From CBDUBS01 sp965365445 (GTDB taxonomy: Bacteria > Bacteroidota > Rhodothermia > Rhodothermales > DASSAV01): a stretch of DNA of 27,337 nucleotides. The notes beneath the pieces are model-generated. The model had not been told where the DNA came from. It saw nothing but the letters and a program-made list of their open reading frames with translations, and ran no database searches. The stretch is from NCBI GenBank assembly GCA_965365445.1, contig CBDUBS010000033.1, positions 1 to 27,337 of the forward strand, given 5' to 3'. The position numbers and the translations under genes were made by a program. Each line of letters begins with the position of its first letter. Within the stretch, counting starts at the first letter, position 1. Shown here piece by piece: positions 17,413-25,670 of this stretch.

Positions 17413-17421
17413 ATCGATAAT
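17413..17421. promoter_or_regulatory. Candidate operator ATCGATAAT upstream of the first GntR gene
   Basis: ATCGATAAT, within the 8-bp palindrome TATCGATA at 17412-17419 and flanked by AT-rich sequence, lies about 30 bp upstream of the minus-strand GntR start in the divergent regulator gap. The exact 9-mer is shared with the susC and lyase promoters. Confidence 0.5.
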
Positions 17422-17448
17422 ATAGCGAACCGGATCGGTTTGCAATAG

Positions 17449-17472
17449 GGGGCGGTAAAACGCCTCTTTTTT
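17449..17472 (+). terminator. Small intrinsic terminator between divergent regulators
   Basis: GGGGCG (17449-17454) pairs with CGCCTC (17461-17466) with one G-T wobble, around the loop GTAAAA, followed by six T at 17467-17472. It has the shape of a plus-strand rho-independent terminator. No gene ends here, so it would stop a leader or readthrough transcript ahead of the second GntR gene. Confidence 0.45.
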
Positions 17473-17516
17473 CCTTCCGGATACTCGTTGAAAGAAGCTA
17501 CGAATGATGTAACTTT

Positions 17517-17534
17517 AACGATAATCAATAGTCG
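17517..17534. promoter_or_regulatory. Imperfect dyad ACGATAAT…GTCGT upstream of the second GntR gene
   Basis: An imperfect inverted repeat starting with ACGATAAT and ending in GTCGT (six of nine arm positions pair) lies about 30-45 bp before the start of the plus-strand GntR gene. It contains CGATAAT, seven bases of the locus 9-mer, so it may be a degenerate operator for the divergent pair. Confidence 0.35.
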
Positions 17535-17561
17535 TTGAAATATACAGATGGGCCTCCGACT

Positions 17562-18260
17562 ATGCTGAAACCGCTGAAAGCCACCTCTCTGCGATCCCTG
17601 GTATTCGACAGCCTCAGGACGGCCATTTTTTCCGGGCAACTCAAGCCGGGCGACCCGCTCAGGGAAATCCATCTGGCCCGCGACCTGGGGGTCAGCCAGT
17701 CAACTATCCGCGAGGCGCTCGTTCAACTGGAGTATCTGGGCCTCGTTACCCGGATCGCCAACAAGGGCACCACGGTTACCCGGCTCATGCCGCGGGAGGT
17801 GCAGGAACGCCTCGACGTGCGCCGCCGTCTCGAAGAAATGGCTTTTCTAGCAGCCGCCCGGAACCTGACCGATGCGGACTTTGCCGTTTTGAATGAAGAT
17901 CTCGAAAAGATGCGTACCGTGGCCTTCGAGGCCGATCACTTCGAAGCGTCGCAAGTGGACCAGCACTTTCACCGTACGGTATGGCAGGCTTCCGGGAACG
18001 AGGTGCTGACCGGCACACTCGTACAGTTGACGACCCCGCTATTTGCCTTCATCAGTATCGAGCGGCAAATGGAAAGGAGAACGCTCGATCAGTTCGTCGG
18101 GCTGCATGAGGAGCTGTACGATGCGCTCGCAGGGCGGAAGGCTTCCGTCGTCCGGTCGGCGTTGCGTAATCATCTGGATTCGTTCCTGTTGCGTCATGCC
18201 TCCGACGCGCCCGCGGGTGCATCGGAAGGTGATCCGGCTGATCACCGAGCTTTCGACTGA
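17562..18260 (+). CDS. GntR/FadR-family regulator with FCD ligand domain, divergent paralogue
   Basis: A 232-residue regulator clearly paralogous to the minus-strand one. Both share LREIHLARDLGVSQSTIREALVQLE-type helices, the R-L-E-E-M-A stretch at the domain junction, F-H-x-x-x-W-x-x-S-G-N-E, and an identical PLFAFISI segment. The ATG at 17562 is chosen because it aligns with the paralogue's N-terminus; an upstream TTG at 17535 would add nine residues that do not fit. It begins the plus-strand block, 105 bp ahead of the hydroxyacid dehydrogenase. Two paralogous FCD regulators head to head suggest a duplication with two related effectors. Confidence 0.92.
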   Translation: MLKPLKATSLRSLVFDSLRTAIFSGQLKPGDPLREIHLARDLGVSQSTIREALVQLEYLGLVTRIANKGTTVTRLMPREVQERLDVRRRLEEMAFLAAARNLTDADFAVLNEDLEKMRTVAFEADHFEASQVDQHFHRTVWQASGNEVLTGTLVQLTTPLFAFISIERQMERRTLDQFVGLHEELYDALAGRKASVVRSALRNHLDSFLLRHASDAPAGASEGDPADHRAFD

Positions 18261-18365
18261 TCCGATGCGCCCCGGAGCAGTACGGCCGCGTGGCGGGCTC
18301 TGCTTTCCCTGTTCCATTGCATTTTCCACTGTACATACGGTTCAAACACGAGAACGCTTTCCGTT

Positions 18366-19304
18366 ATGATCATTTACACGACACTACAACTCGATGACCG
18401 GGAAAAAAACCATCTCCAGAGGGGATTGAATGGAGAAACCGTCGTTTATGGGTTCGAGTTGGCCCCTTCCGATCAGGAAAAAGCATTCGGCGAGGCCGAT
18501 GTAGCCTTCGGAAGTCCCGAGCCGCATTGGGTAGGCGAATCGAAAGTACTGCGCTGGTTGCAACTCAATTCCGTAGGATACGACCAGTACCTCGGCCTGG
18601 ACTGGGCCGATCTGAACGAGCGGCTAACCGTGACGAATGTGGCCGGGTTGTTTGGCGTCGCCGTGGCCGAGACGGCGCTGGCGGGTATTCTTGCCCTCTA
18701 TCGCCGTGTGGATACATTGCTGGAATTGCAACGGACGGGGGCATGGATCGGCGCTCCCCTTCGTCGCGAACTGCGCACGCTTTACGGGAGTAAAGCCCTC
18801 GTCATCGGTCCGGGCAACATCGGTTCCAACATCAAAAAGCGGCTACTGGCTTTCGATTGCTCCGTCGTCCTGATGGGCCAGAATGAAGAGGAAGCCGACA
18901 TATATACGATCGACGCCCTCGATGCCCTGCTGCCGGAAGTTGACGTCGTCGTATGCTCGGTTCCGGAAACCGATCAGACACGCAACCTGTTCGATGAGGC
19001 CCGACTGGAGAGGCTAAAGGGTTCTGCCGTGTTCGTCAATGTTGGGCGGGGCAGCGTGGTTGATGACCGGGCGCTGGCAGCCCGAATCGAAGACGGGAAG
19101 CTGGGCGGCGCCGTCCTCGACGTAACCCGGGAGGAGCCTCTGCCGGCCGATCACCCGCTCTGGACGTGTCCGAACACGATTCTTACCCAGCATACCGGCG
19201 GCGGTAACTGGGACGAGCAGCTGCGCAAAATCGACATCTTCCTGGAGAACTACGGGCGGTATCGTGAAGGACGGCCCCTATATAACCAGGTAAGGATCGG
19301 CTGA
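18366..19304 (+). CDS. D-2-hydroxyacid dehydrogenase (NAD(P)-dependent)
   Basis: A 312-residue member of the D-isomer-specific 2-hydroxyacid dehydrogenase family, interconverting 2-keto and 2-hydroxy acids. The Rossmann motif is VIGPGNIG (GPGNIG at 148-153). The catalytic triad is Arg228 in NVGRGSVVD, Glu257 in REEPLP and His276 in QHTGG. It is cytoplasmic, with the usual family length. Next to an aldolase-type pathway it could reduce glyoxylate, pyruvate or a 2-keto sugar acid. It stands between the second GntR gene and the arabinofuranosidase gene, with gaps of about 105 and 85 bp in which I saw no clear regulatory site. Confidence 0.93.
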   Translation: MIIYTTLQLDDREKNHLQRGLNGETVVYGFELAPSDQEKAFGEADVAFGSPEPHWVGESKVLRWLQLNSVGYDQYLGLDWADLNERLTVTNVAGLFGVAVAETALAGILALYRRVDTLLELQRTGAWIGAPLRRELRTLYGSKALVIGPGNIGSNIKKRLLAFDCSVVLMGQNEEEADIYTIDALDALLPEVDVVVCSVPETDQTRNLFDEARLERLKGSAVFVNVGRGSVVDDRALAARIEDGKLGGAVLDVTREEPLPADHPLWTCPNTILTQHTGGGNWDEQLRKIDIFLENYGRYREGRPLYNQVRIG

Positions 19305-19389
19305 CCTGTACGCCCGGCAAACCCGCCGAAGCAGGCCCCTCCGCAATCGCCTCTCCGGGGGGGGCGGAACCGTTGAATCACCTTCGCCG

Positions 19390-21075
19390 ATGCGCCGTAA
19401 ATATCTGAATCATTCCCTCAGCGGCGTCGGCCTGTGGCCGGCGATCTGGTTGCTCTTTTTCGTTTCGACCAGCGTTATCGCGCAACCGGTTCGAATCGTC
19501 GTGCGCGACTCGGTGCTCCATACGGTGGATTCCCGCCTGTTCGGGCACTTTCTGGAGAAACCCTCCTGGGGCGGCGAGACGGGCATCGAAGCGGGCGTGC
19601 TTCCGGGAACACGAACCCTGCGCCCCGAACTATTGGAAAAGCTCCAATCGATGACCATCCCGGTGCTTCGGTTTCCGGGCGGCACCGACGTCGATCATAT
19701 GGATTGGACGGACATGATCGACGGAGCGCCGGGGCGTACCTCGCCCGGCCGTCCGACCAGCATCGGGCACACCGGCGTCCGGGTAACCAACTTTTTCGGG
19801 TACGACGAAGCGTTGCGGTTGGCCGAAACACTCGGAGCGGAAATGAACCTCGTCGTCAATTTCGGCGATTGCTATCTCGGCCGCCGTAGCACGGAGGATG
19901 CGGCCCGGCACGCCGCTGCGCTGGTCGCTTACGTAAACGCGCCGGTCGGCGAGGCTCTGCCTGACGGGCTCGACAGGTGGCCCGCTCTTCGGGCTCGCAA
20001 TGGGCGGCCTGAGCCCTACGGTGTGAGGTACGTACAAATAGCCAACGAACCGTGGGTGCTGGATCGGGACTTGCCCCGGACCGGCGACGTTCCGGACAGC
20101 CTGAAGGCAAGGTACTTCCGTTGCCTGGAGGCGTATGTATCGGCCATTCGTTCGGTTGATCCTGCGGTGGAAATCATCGCCGACGGCAATGTGAACGAAC
20201 TCGCGGCCGAAACCCGCGCCCGCCTCGGCGACCGGGTGCAGTACGTCGCCTACCATCATTACAAACCCTGGGCCATAAAAAAGGTGCTGCGCGGGGGAGC
20301 GGAAGTTCCGCCCGCGCACCTGACGGATGAGGAGGTATGGAACGCCTGGGTTGCCGTTCCGGAAATCGACCCCGGGACGGGTGAATCCGTGTTCGCCGAG
20401 CCGGAAGCCGAATGGGCCAGGGCGTCCGGCTACCCGGTCGCGGTGACGGAATGGAACTGGAACGGCTGGTGGGCGCTACCCGACAGGGCCGTCCGCCCTC
20501 TGGATTCCGATTGGGCGAAGGGAATCGGAGGCGCAGGTTTTTTGCACGCGCTCATGCGTGCCGGAGACCGTTTCGTAATGGCTAACCAGTCCATGCTCGT
20601 CGGGCGAAGCTGGGGAATTACCGGCATCCATACCGATACGCTGCCCGGAAGCCCCACGTACTTCCTGCCATCGGGCCAGGTGACGGATCTGTACGCCGCC
20701 CATCATGGCAACCGGCGCCTGGACGTCCAGATGGAGAACCAGCGTTATTACGAGCAACCATACCAGATGAATACGATCCAATCTGCCGAAAAAGTGGCCG
20801 TACTGGACGTGCTGGTTACCCGCTCGGACGACCGGCTATATGTCCACCTGATCAACAGGCGATTCGCAGCAGATATCCCCGTCGCGCTCGATCTTTCACC
20901 GTTCGGCGGCGTCTCCGGCCCGGGGATGCTGTATTCGCTCGTTGGACCGCTTCACCGGCAAACCGATGTGGAAGCCGAGCGTACCCTTCAGCCCGTTCCG
21001 TCCGACGGCCGGAGATACGTTTTTACCTTACCGAAACGTTCGGTTTCCGTTCTCGAAATCCCGCTAACTCCCTGA
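19390..21075 (+). CDS. GH51-like alpha-L-arabinofuranosidase
   Basis: A 561-residue secreted glycosidase. The signal peptide ends near VIAQ (residue 31). The clan GH-A barrel carries RLFGHFLE near 49-56, RFPGG at 94-98, IANEPW with Glu220 as the likely acid/base and VTEWNW with Glu354 as the likely nucleophile. Family GH51 enzymes usually have GNE at the acid/base site; here Ala replaces Gly (ANE), so it may belong to a divergent subfamily or a related clan family. The C-terminal 150 residues look like the beta-sandwich of arabinofuranosidases. It would release terminal arabinofuranose or a related pentofuranose, and is followed after 14 nt by the GH3 gene. Confidence 0.82.
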   Translation: MRRKYLNHSLSGVGLWPAIWLLFFVSTSVIAQPVRIVVRDSVLHTVDSRLFGHFLEKPSWGGETGIEAGVLPGTRTLRPELLEKLQSMTIPVLRFPGGTDVDHMDWTDMIDGAPGRTSPGRPTSIGHTGVRVTNFFGYDEALRLAETLGAEMNLVVNFGDCYLGRRSTEDAARHAAALVAYVNAPVGEALPDGLDRWPALRARNGRPEPYGVRYVQIANEPWVLDRDLPRTGDVPDSLKARYFRCLEAYVSAIRSVDPAVEIIADGNVNELAAETRARLGDRVQYVAYHHYKPWAIKKVLRGGAEVPPAHLTDEEVWNAWVAVPEIDPGTGESVFAEPEAEWARASGYPVAVTEWNWNGWWALPDRAVRPLDSDWAKGIGGAGFLHALMRAGDRFVMANQSMLVGRSWGITGIHTDTLPGSPTYFLPSGQVTDLYAAHHGNRRLDVQMENQRYYEQPYQMNTIQSAEKVAVLDVLVTRSDDRLYVHLINRRFAADIPVALDLSPFGGVSGPGMLYSLVGPLHRQTDVEAERTLQPVPSDGRRYVFTLPKRSVSVLEIPLTP

Positions 21076-21089
21076 TCCGCTTCAACGTT

Positions 21090-23504
21090 ATGCGCTTGCT
21101 GTTCCTGCTCGTCTGCTGCGTACCCTTCTTGTCCGCCGCCGGTCAAACGGCTCCGCCGCCGTATAAAAACCCGAAACTGCCGATCGAACAGCGGGTAGAC
21201 GATTTACTGGGCCGAATGACACTGGAAGAAAAGACGGCCCAGTTGCTCTCCCTCTGGAAAGGGAAGGCAGGCATTACTGAGGGCCGGGGCACGTTCGATC
21301 CGGGCAGGGCCGGGCAGTCCGGACTGCTTCGACACGGCATCGGCCGTATAGAGCGGGCCAGCGAGAGCGCCCTGGGTGGCGCGGACCCGTCCGTCGGGCT
21401 GACGGCGCGGGAGCAGGCCGCGTACGCCAACGCCATTCAGCGGTACCTCATCGAGCAGACGAGGCTCGGCATTCCCGCCATCTTTCACGAAGAGGCGCTG
21501 CATGGCCTGAAGGCGAAGGGGGCCACGAGCTTTCCGCAGGCCATCGGACTGGCTTCGACGTGGGAGCCTGACCTGGTGCGTCGGATTTACGAAGTGGTCG
21601 CGCGCGAAACGCGAGCCCGCGGCGTGCAGCAGGTCCTCTCGCCGGTAATCGACGTGGCCCGCGAACCCCGCTGGGGGCGCATCGAGGAAACGTTCGGCGA
21701 GGATCCGTACCTGACCGGCCGACTGGGCGTTGCAGCCGTGAAAGGGTTTCAGGGCGAGCCGCCGGTCGACCGCATCGATGACCGCCATGTGATTGCCACG
21801 CTCAAGCACATGACCGGGCACGGACAACCCGAAGCCGGGATGAACGTGGGCCCGGCCAATTACTCCGAACGCGAGTTGCGTGAAGTATTCTTCCCGCCGT
21901 TTAAAGCGGCCGTGCAGGAGGCCGGAGCGCTCGCACTGATGCCGTCGTACAACGAGGTGAACGCCGTGCCGTCCCATGCCAACGTCTGGATGCTGCGGGA
22001 CGTGCTTCGCGGGGAATGGGGCTTCGACGGCGTGATCGTATCGGACTGGTCGGCCATCGATCAGCTCCGCACGATCCACCACATCGCCGCCGACCCGGCC
22101 GAGTCGGCCCGGCGAGCCCTCGAAGCAACGGTGGACGTAGAGCTGCCCGACATCGAAACGTACCATACGCTCGTGGAAGGGGTGCGGAACGGCCGCGTTT
22201 CGGAAGCAGCCGTCGATGCGGCGGTGCGTCGTACCCTGCGGGCCAAGTTCATGGCAGGGCTGTTCGAAAATCCCTATGCCGATCCGGATGAAGCCGAAAA
22301 GGTTACACGGAATCCCGAACACCGCCGGCTGGCCCTCGAAGCCGCGCATAAGGCGGTCGTCTTGCTTAAGAATGAAAACCAACTCCTCCCGCTCGACCGG
22401 TCGGTGCTCAAATCGCTGGCCGTTATCGGGCCGCATGCCGCCGAAACCCTCCTCGGTGGATACTCCGGGGACCCGACGAATACGGTCAGCGTGCTCGAAG
22501 GCATACGGGCAGCCGTAGGCCCCGCCGTAACCGTTCACTATGCCGAGGGAGTGCGCCTCACCGAGGACTCGACCTTTACCGACGGGCCGCAGCCGCTCGT
22601 GGGCGGCTCCCGGTCCTCGCAGCGCTGGCAAGCGGATCGGGTGGCGCTTGCGGCGTCGGCCTCCAACGATGCCCGCATTGCCGAAGCCGTAGAAGCCGCC
22701 GGGCGCAGCGACGTCGTTCTGCTGGTGCTCGGCGGGAACGAGGCAACCTCCCGCGAAGGGTGGGATAAAGCCGCTCACCTCGGCGACCGTTCCTCGCTTA
22801 ATCTCCTCAGGGATCAGGAGCGGCTCGTTCGGGCAGTGCAGGCCACCGGCAAGCGCATCGTGGTTCTTTTGCTCAACGGAAGGCCCCTTGCCACCCCGTA
22901 TCTGGAAGAAACCATACCGGCCATCCTTGAAGGGTGGTATCTGGGGCAGGAGACGGGTACGGCAGTGGCCGACGTGCTGTTCGGCGATTATAACCCGGGC
23001 GGCAAGCTGCCGGTCACGATTCCCCGGTCGGTTGGACAGTTGCCGGTGTTTTACAATCACAAGCCATCGGCCCGGCGCGGTTACCTCTTTACGTCTGTCG
23101 AGCCGCTGTACCCGTTCGGGTTCGGTCTGTCCTATACCACCTTTGCCATCGGGAAACCGAAGCTGTCGTCAGATCGCGTTGGAGCCGGGGAAACCGTGGA
23201 AGTGGAGATCGAGGTGAAGAATACCGGCAACCGGCCCGGAGATGAAGTAGTTCAGATGTACGTTCGGGACGATGTTAGCTCGGTAACCCGTCCGGTCAAG
23301 GAACTGCGGGGATTCGAGCGTATCTCCCTCGCGCCGGGAGAAAGCCGCACCGTCCGCTTCCGCCTCACGCCCGACGACCTTGCGTTCTACAACCTGGACA
23401 TGAAGCGTGTCGTGGAGCCCGGAACGTTTACCGTCATGGCAGGTCCGAATTCCAGAGACGTACTATCAACGACCCTGGAAGTGATGGCCGAGCCGAAACG
23501 ATGA
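21090..23504 (+). CDS. GH3 family beta-glycosidase (beta-xylosidase/glucosidase)
   Basis: An 804-residue GH3 enzyme with a signal peptide ending near SAAGQ. The catalytic domain holds the substrate-binding LKHMTGHG (K-H) pair and the nucleophile Asp319 in VIVSDWSA, followed by the alpha/beta sandwich domain with AHKAVVLLKNENQLLPLD and SREGWDK. The last 130 residues form a fibronectin-III-like domain (VEVEIEVKNTGNRPGDEVVQMYV). Size and order match the three-domain GH3 enzymes that act on xylo- or gluco-oligosaccharides. Fourteen bases separate it from the arabinofuranosidase gene, so the two are co-transcribed and likely trim the same substrate. Confidence 0.95.
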   Translation: MRLLFLLVCCVPFLSAAGQTAPPPYKNPKLPIEQRVDDLLGRMTLEEKTAQLLSLWKGKAGITEGRGTFDPGRAGQSGLLRHGIGRIERASESALGGADPSVGLTAREQAAYANAIQRYLIEQTRLGIPAIFHEEALHGLKAKGATSFPQAIGLASTWEPDLVRRIYEVVARETRARGVQQVLSPVIDVAREPRWGRIEETFGEDPYLTGRLGVAAVKGFQGEPPVDRIDDRHVIATLKHMTGHGQPEAGMNVGPANYSERELREVFFPPFKAAVQEAGALALMPSYNEVNAVPSHANVWMLRDVLRGEWGFDGVIVSDWSAIDQLRTIHHIAADPAESARRALEATVDVELPDIETYHTLVEGVRNGRVSEAAVDAAVRRTLRAKFMAGLFENPYADPDEAEKVTRNPEHRRLALEAAHKAVVLLKNENQLLPLDRSVLKSLAVIGPHAAETLLGGYSGDPTNTVSVLEGIRAAVGPAVTVHYAEGVRLTEDSTFTDGPQPLVGGSRSSQRWQADRVALAASASNDARIAEAVEAAGRSDVVLLVLGGNEATSREGWDKAAHLGDRSSLNLLRDQERLVRAVQATGKRIVVLLLNGRPLATPYLEETIPAILEGWYLGQETGTAVADVLFGDYNPGGKLPVTIPRSVGQLPVFYNHKPSARRGYLFTSVEPLYPFGFGLSYTTFAIGKPKLSSDRVGAGETVEVEIEVKNTGNRPGDEVVQMYVRDDVSSVTRPVKELRGFERISLAPGESRTVRFRLTPDDLAFYNLDMKRVVEPGTFTVMAGPNSRDVLSTTLEVMAEPKR

Positions 23505-23577
23505 TGTCACCGTCCCATCCGGGTTGGCGGAGGGCATGGTTGACTTCCAGCCCTTCACGAGGAAGCGCTCGTTGTTG

Positions 23578-23587
23578 CGATTAATCG
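23578..23587. promoter_or_regulatory. Palindrome CGATTAATCG upstream of the phosphotriesterase-family gene
   Basis: A perfect 10-bp palindrome, CGATTAATCG, lies about 22 bp before the start of the phosphotriesterase-family gene in a 105-bp gap. It shares the CGAT/ATCG half-sites with the locus motif but has a different centre, so any link to the same regulator is speculative. Confidence 0.3.
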
Positions 23588-23609
23588 GCAGGCCCCAATC
23601 TCGATTCAT

Positions 23610-24638
23610 ATGAAACTCACCCGTCGTACCCTGATGAAAACGGCTTCCGTTCTGCTGGCCGGCCCGATGCAGGCGCTGCACTCGAATCCGGCTGCATATA
23701 GCTCGGAGGGAAAAATCATGACGGTGCTCGGCCCGATTCCTGCGGCCGATCTGGGGTTTGCGCTGCCGCACGAACACCTATTTTCCATTTTCGGCCTCGA
23801 TGCCGAGGAGCCGGTCGTTTATGATGAGCCGGCATTGAAGGCGTCCGTACTGCCCCGGCTGCTGGAGGCGAAGCGGCTCGGCGTTCGAGCCCTGTTCGAC
23901 TGCACTACCGCCTATTTCGGGCGATCGCCCCGGCTACTGGCAGAGCTCTCTAAATCTTCCGGCCTGCATATCGTTACGAACACGGGCTACTACGGCGCCG
24001 CCGAAGAACGATACATTCCGGAACACGCCCGAAATGAAACGGCCGAGCGCATTGCCGAACGCTGGACGGGAGAATACCGTAACGGAATAGGGGAAACCGG
24101 TATCCGTCCGGGTTTCGTCAAGCTGGGCGTCGGCGGCGGCCCGCTTTCCGATGTCAATCGGAAGCTCGTGGAGGCCGGCGCCCTGACGCACCGGGCTACC
24201 GGGCTAACGCTGGCGGTGCACACGGCCGATAATCCGGAGGGCGCCGCCGAACAGCGGGCCATCTTGCGACGGGCCGGAGTCTCGCCTTCCGCGTGGCTCT
24301 GGACGCACGCCCACGCCGTCGAGGATGAGCAAGCCCTCATCGCCGCGGCCGGCGAAGGAGCCTGGCTATCGATAGACGGCTACCGCCCCGAGCGCCACGA
24401 TCGGTTCGTTGAACTGATCGGGACGCTCAAAGAAAACAACCTGCTGCACCGGGTATTGCTTTCCCACGACGCCAATGCCTACCCCCGCAAAGGGGCTTCG
24501 GAAGGAGGTTCCTTCACCCCGATTGCCGGGCGGCTACTGCCGGCGTTGACCTCGATTGGCGTAACTCCGGAAGAACTCCACCGTATGACCGTGACAAATC
24601 CGGCCGAAGCGTTCGCGATTCGTGTACGGGCGCTGTAA
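23610..24638 (+). CDS. Phosphotriesterase-family metallohydrolase (lactonase-like), Tat signal
   Basis: A 342-residue amidohydrolase-fold enzyme of the phosphotriesterase (PTE) group. The binuclear metal ligands are all visible: H-x-H at 54/56 (PHEHLF), carbamylated Lys171 in GFVKLG, His204 (AVHTA), His233 or His235 (WTHAHA) and Asp287 (LSHDAN). Many PTE homologues in sugar loci are lactonases, so aldonolactone opening is a fair guess. The N-terminus reads T-R-R-T-L-M-K before a hydrophobic stretch, a twin-arginine-like signal, which would let metals load before export. It follows the GH3 gene after 105 bp. Confidence 0.9.
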   Translation: MKLTRRTLMKTASVLLAGPMQALHSNPAAYSSEGKIMTVLGPIPAADLGFALPHEHLFSIFGLDAEEPVVYDEPALKASVLPRLLEAKRLGVRALFDCTTAYFGRSPRLLAELSKSSGLHIVTNTGYYGAAEERYIPEHARNETAERIAERWTGEYRNGIGETGIRPGFVKLGVGGGPLSDVNRKLVEAGALTHRATGLTLAVHTADNPEGAAEQRAILRRAGVSPSAWLWTHAHAVEDEQALIAAAGEGAWLSIDGYRPERHDRFVELIGTLKENNLLHRVLLSHDANAYPRKGASEGGSFTPIAGRLLPALTSIGVTPEELHRMTVTNPAEAFAIRVRAL

Positions 24639-24811
24639 GGCTTTTTCGGCCGGTTTACGCCCGAGCGGTCCGGGCTGGAAACACCGCCGGGGCTCGCGGC
24701 GGGGCAAAGTGCATGTTTCCCGCATACGAACCGCGGAGGATCGCCCGTTATTTCGTAAAACAGCCACGCAAACACGTATCTTGTTGGATTCCGGTGGCTG
24801 AGTTGGAAACG

Positions 24812-25621
24812 ATGGAGTCTGCTACCCTGCATCCCGAATTGGTAGCCATGAATCTCTTGGAAACACAAGCGGAAGGAAGGGCCCGTCTACTTGACAAAAT
24901 ACCCGGTGAAGCCGTTCACTCGGAAGTAACGTCCCGTCTGGCGCAGTTCATTGCTCTTTCGCCGCCGGGCTCTCGGCTGCCAACCGAGCGGGCGCTGAGC
25001 GAGAAGCTGGGCGTAGGCCGCTCATCCATTCGCGAAGCCCTGCGAAGCCTGTCCTTTATCGGGGCGGTTCATGCCCGTCAGGGTTCCGGTACGTATGTCA
25101 GCACCGAGGAGAGCTATGTCGGCAAGCTGATCGGACTGGGCCTCATGATGCAACGTTCCACGATGTCCGAGGTGATCGAGGCTCGACGAACGCTGGAATT
25201 GCAGGCCGTACGCCTGGCCGCTTGCCGCCATGACGAGCACGACCGCAAGCAGCTCGAAGCGGTCATGCGGAAAATGGAATTCTCGGCGGATGATCTGGCG
25301 ATGGTGGCCCGGTACGATCTGGAGTTGCACGTCACGCTTGCCCGGGCAGGGCACAATAGCGTGTTGGCGCATTTCATTACGGGTATGCGTGTGCTTTTTG
25401 AGATATGGATTCAGAAAGCCGCCGCCGAAGATCTGGTGATCGAGTCCATACTGGCTGAACACCAGGAAATTCTGGATGCCGTCTTCGCCCGCGATCCGGA
25501 CCGGGCGGAACGGTGCATGGGGGAGCATCTGAAACGCTCGGCCAATCATCTGATGAAACGCATCGACCCGGCCCTGCCTACGACCGAATACGCCTCCATG
25601 TTGCTCGTTCCGGGTGACTGA
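24812..25621 (+). CDS. GntR/FadR-family regulator with FCD ligand domain (third)
   Basis: A 269-residue regulator from the ATG at 24812. The winged helix includes LPTERALSEKLGVGRSSIREALRSLSFIGAV and RQGSGTYV; the FCD domain follows with E-A-R-R-T-L-E-L-Q-A, Y-D-L-E-L-H and E-H-Q-E-I-L-D-A. It belongs to the FadR side of the family and is not a close paralogue of the other two. In-frame ATGs also lie at 24713 and 24848. The residues before 24812 look non-coding, and TATCTTGT near 24776 resembles a Bacteroidota -7 element, so the later starts are favoured. It converges with the DUF4038 gene across 49 bp. Confidence 0.9.
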   Translation: MESATLHPELVAMNLLETQAEGRARLLDKIPGEAVHSEVTSRLAQFIALSPPGSRLPTERALSEKLGVGRSSIREALRSLSFIGAVHARQGSGTYVSTEESYVGKLIGLGLMMQRSTMSEVIEARRTLELQAVRLAACRHDEHDRKQLEAVMRKMEFSADDLAMVARYDLELHVTLARAGHNSVLAHFITGMRVLFEIWIQKAAAEDLVIESILAEHQEILDAVFARDPDRAERCMGEHLKRSANHLMKRIDPALPTTEYASMLLVPGD

Positions 25622-25642
25622 GCCGAGCTTACGGTTCGATAG

Positions 25643-25657
25643 AACGGCCGCCCCGTT
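25643..25657. terminator. Weak hairpin between convergent genes
   Basis: AACGG at 25643-25647 pairs with CCGTT at 25653-25657 around a 5-nt loop, in the 49-bp gap where the third GntR gene and the DUF4038 gene converge. The stem is short and the T-run poor, so a bidirectional terminator role is only plausible. Confidence 0.3.
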
Positions 25658-25670
25658 TAACTGTCGTTGT

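Noticed and set aside
21204..23060. A 618-codon open frame on the minus strand opposite the GH3 gene
   Set aside because: It is antisense to a well-supported GH3 enzyme; the translation has low complexity and no fold or motif.
24366..24375. CTATCGATAG palindrome in the phosphotriesterase-family gene
   Set aside because: It is inside coding sequence and lacks the AT-rich flanks and the AAT extension of the promoter copies, so it is more likely chance.
24677..24702. CCGCCG…CGGCGG inverted repeat after the phosphotriesterase-family gene
   Set aside because: A 6-bp GC stem without a T-tract is expected by chance in DNA of this composition.
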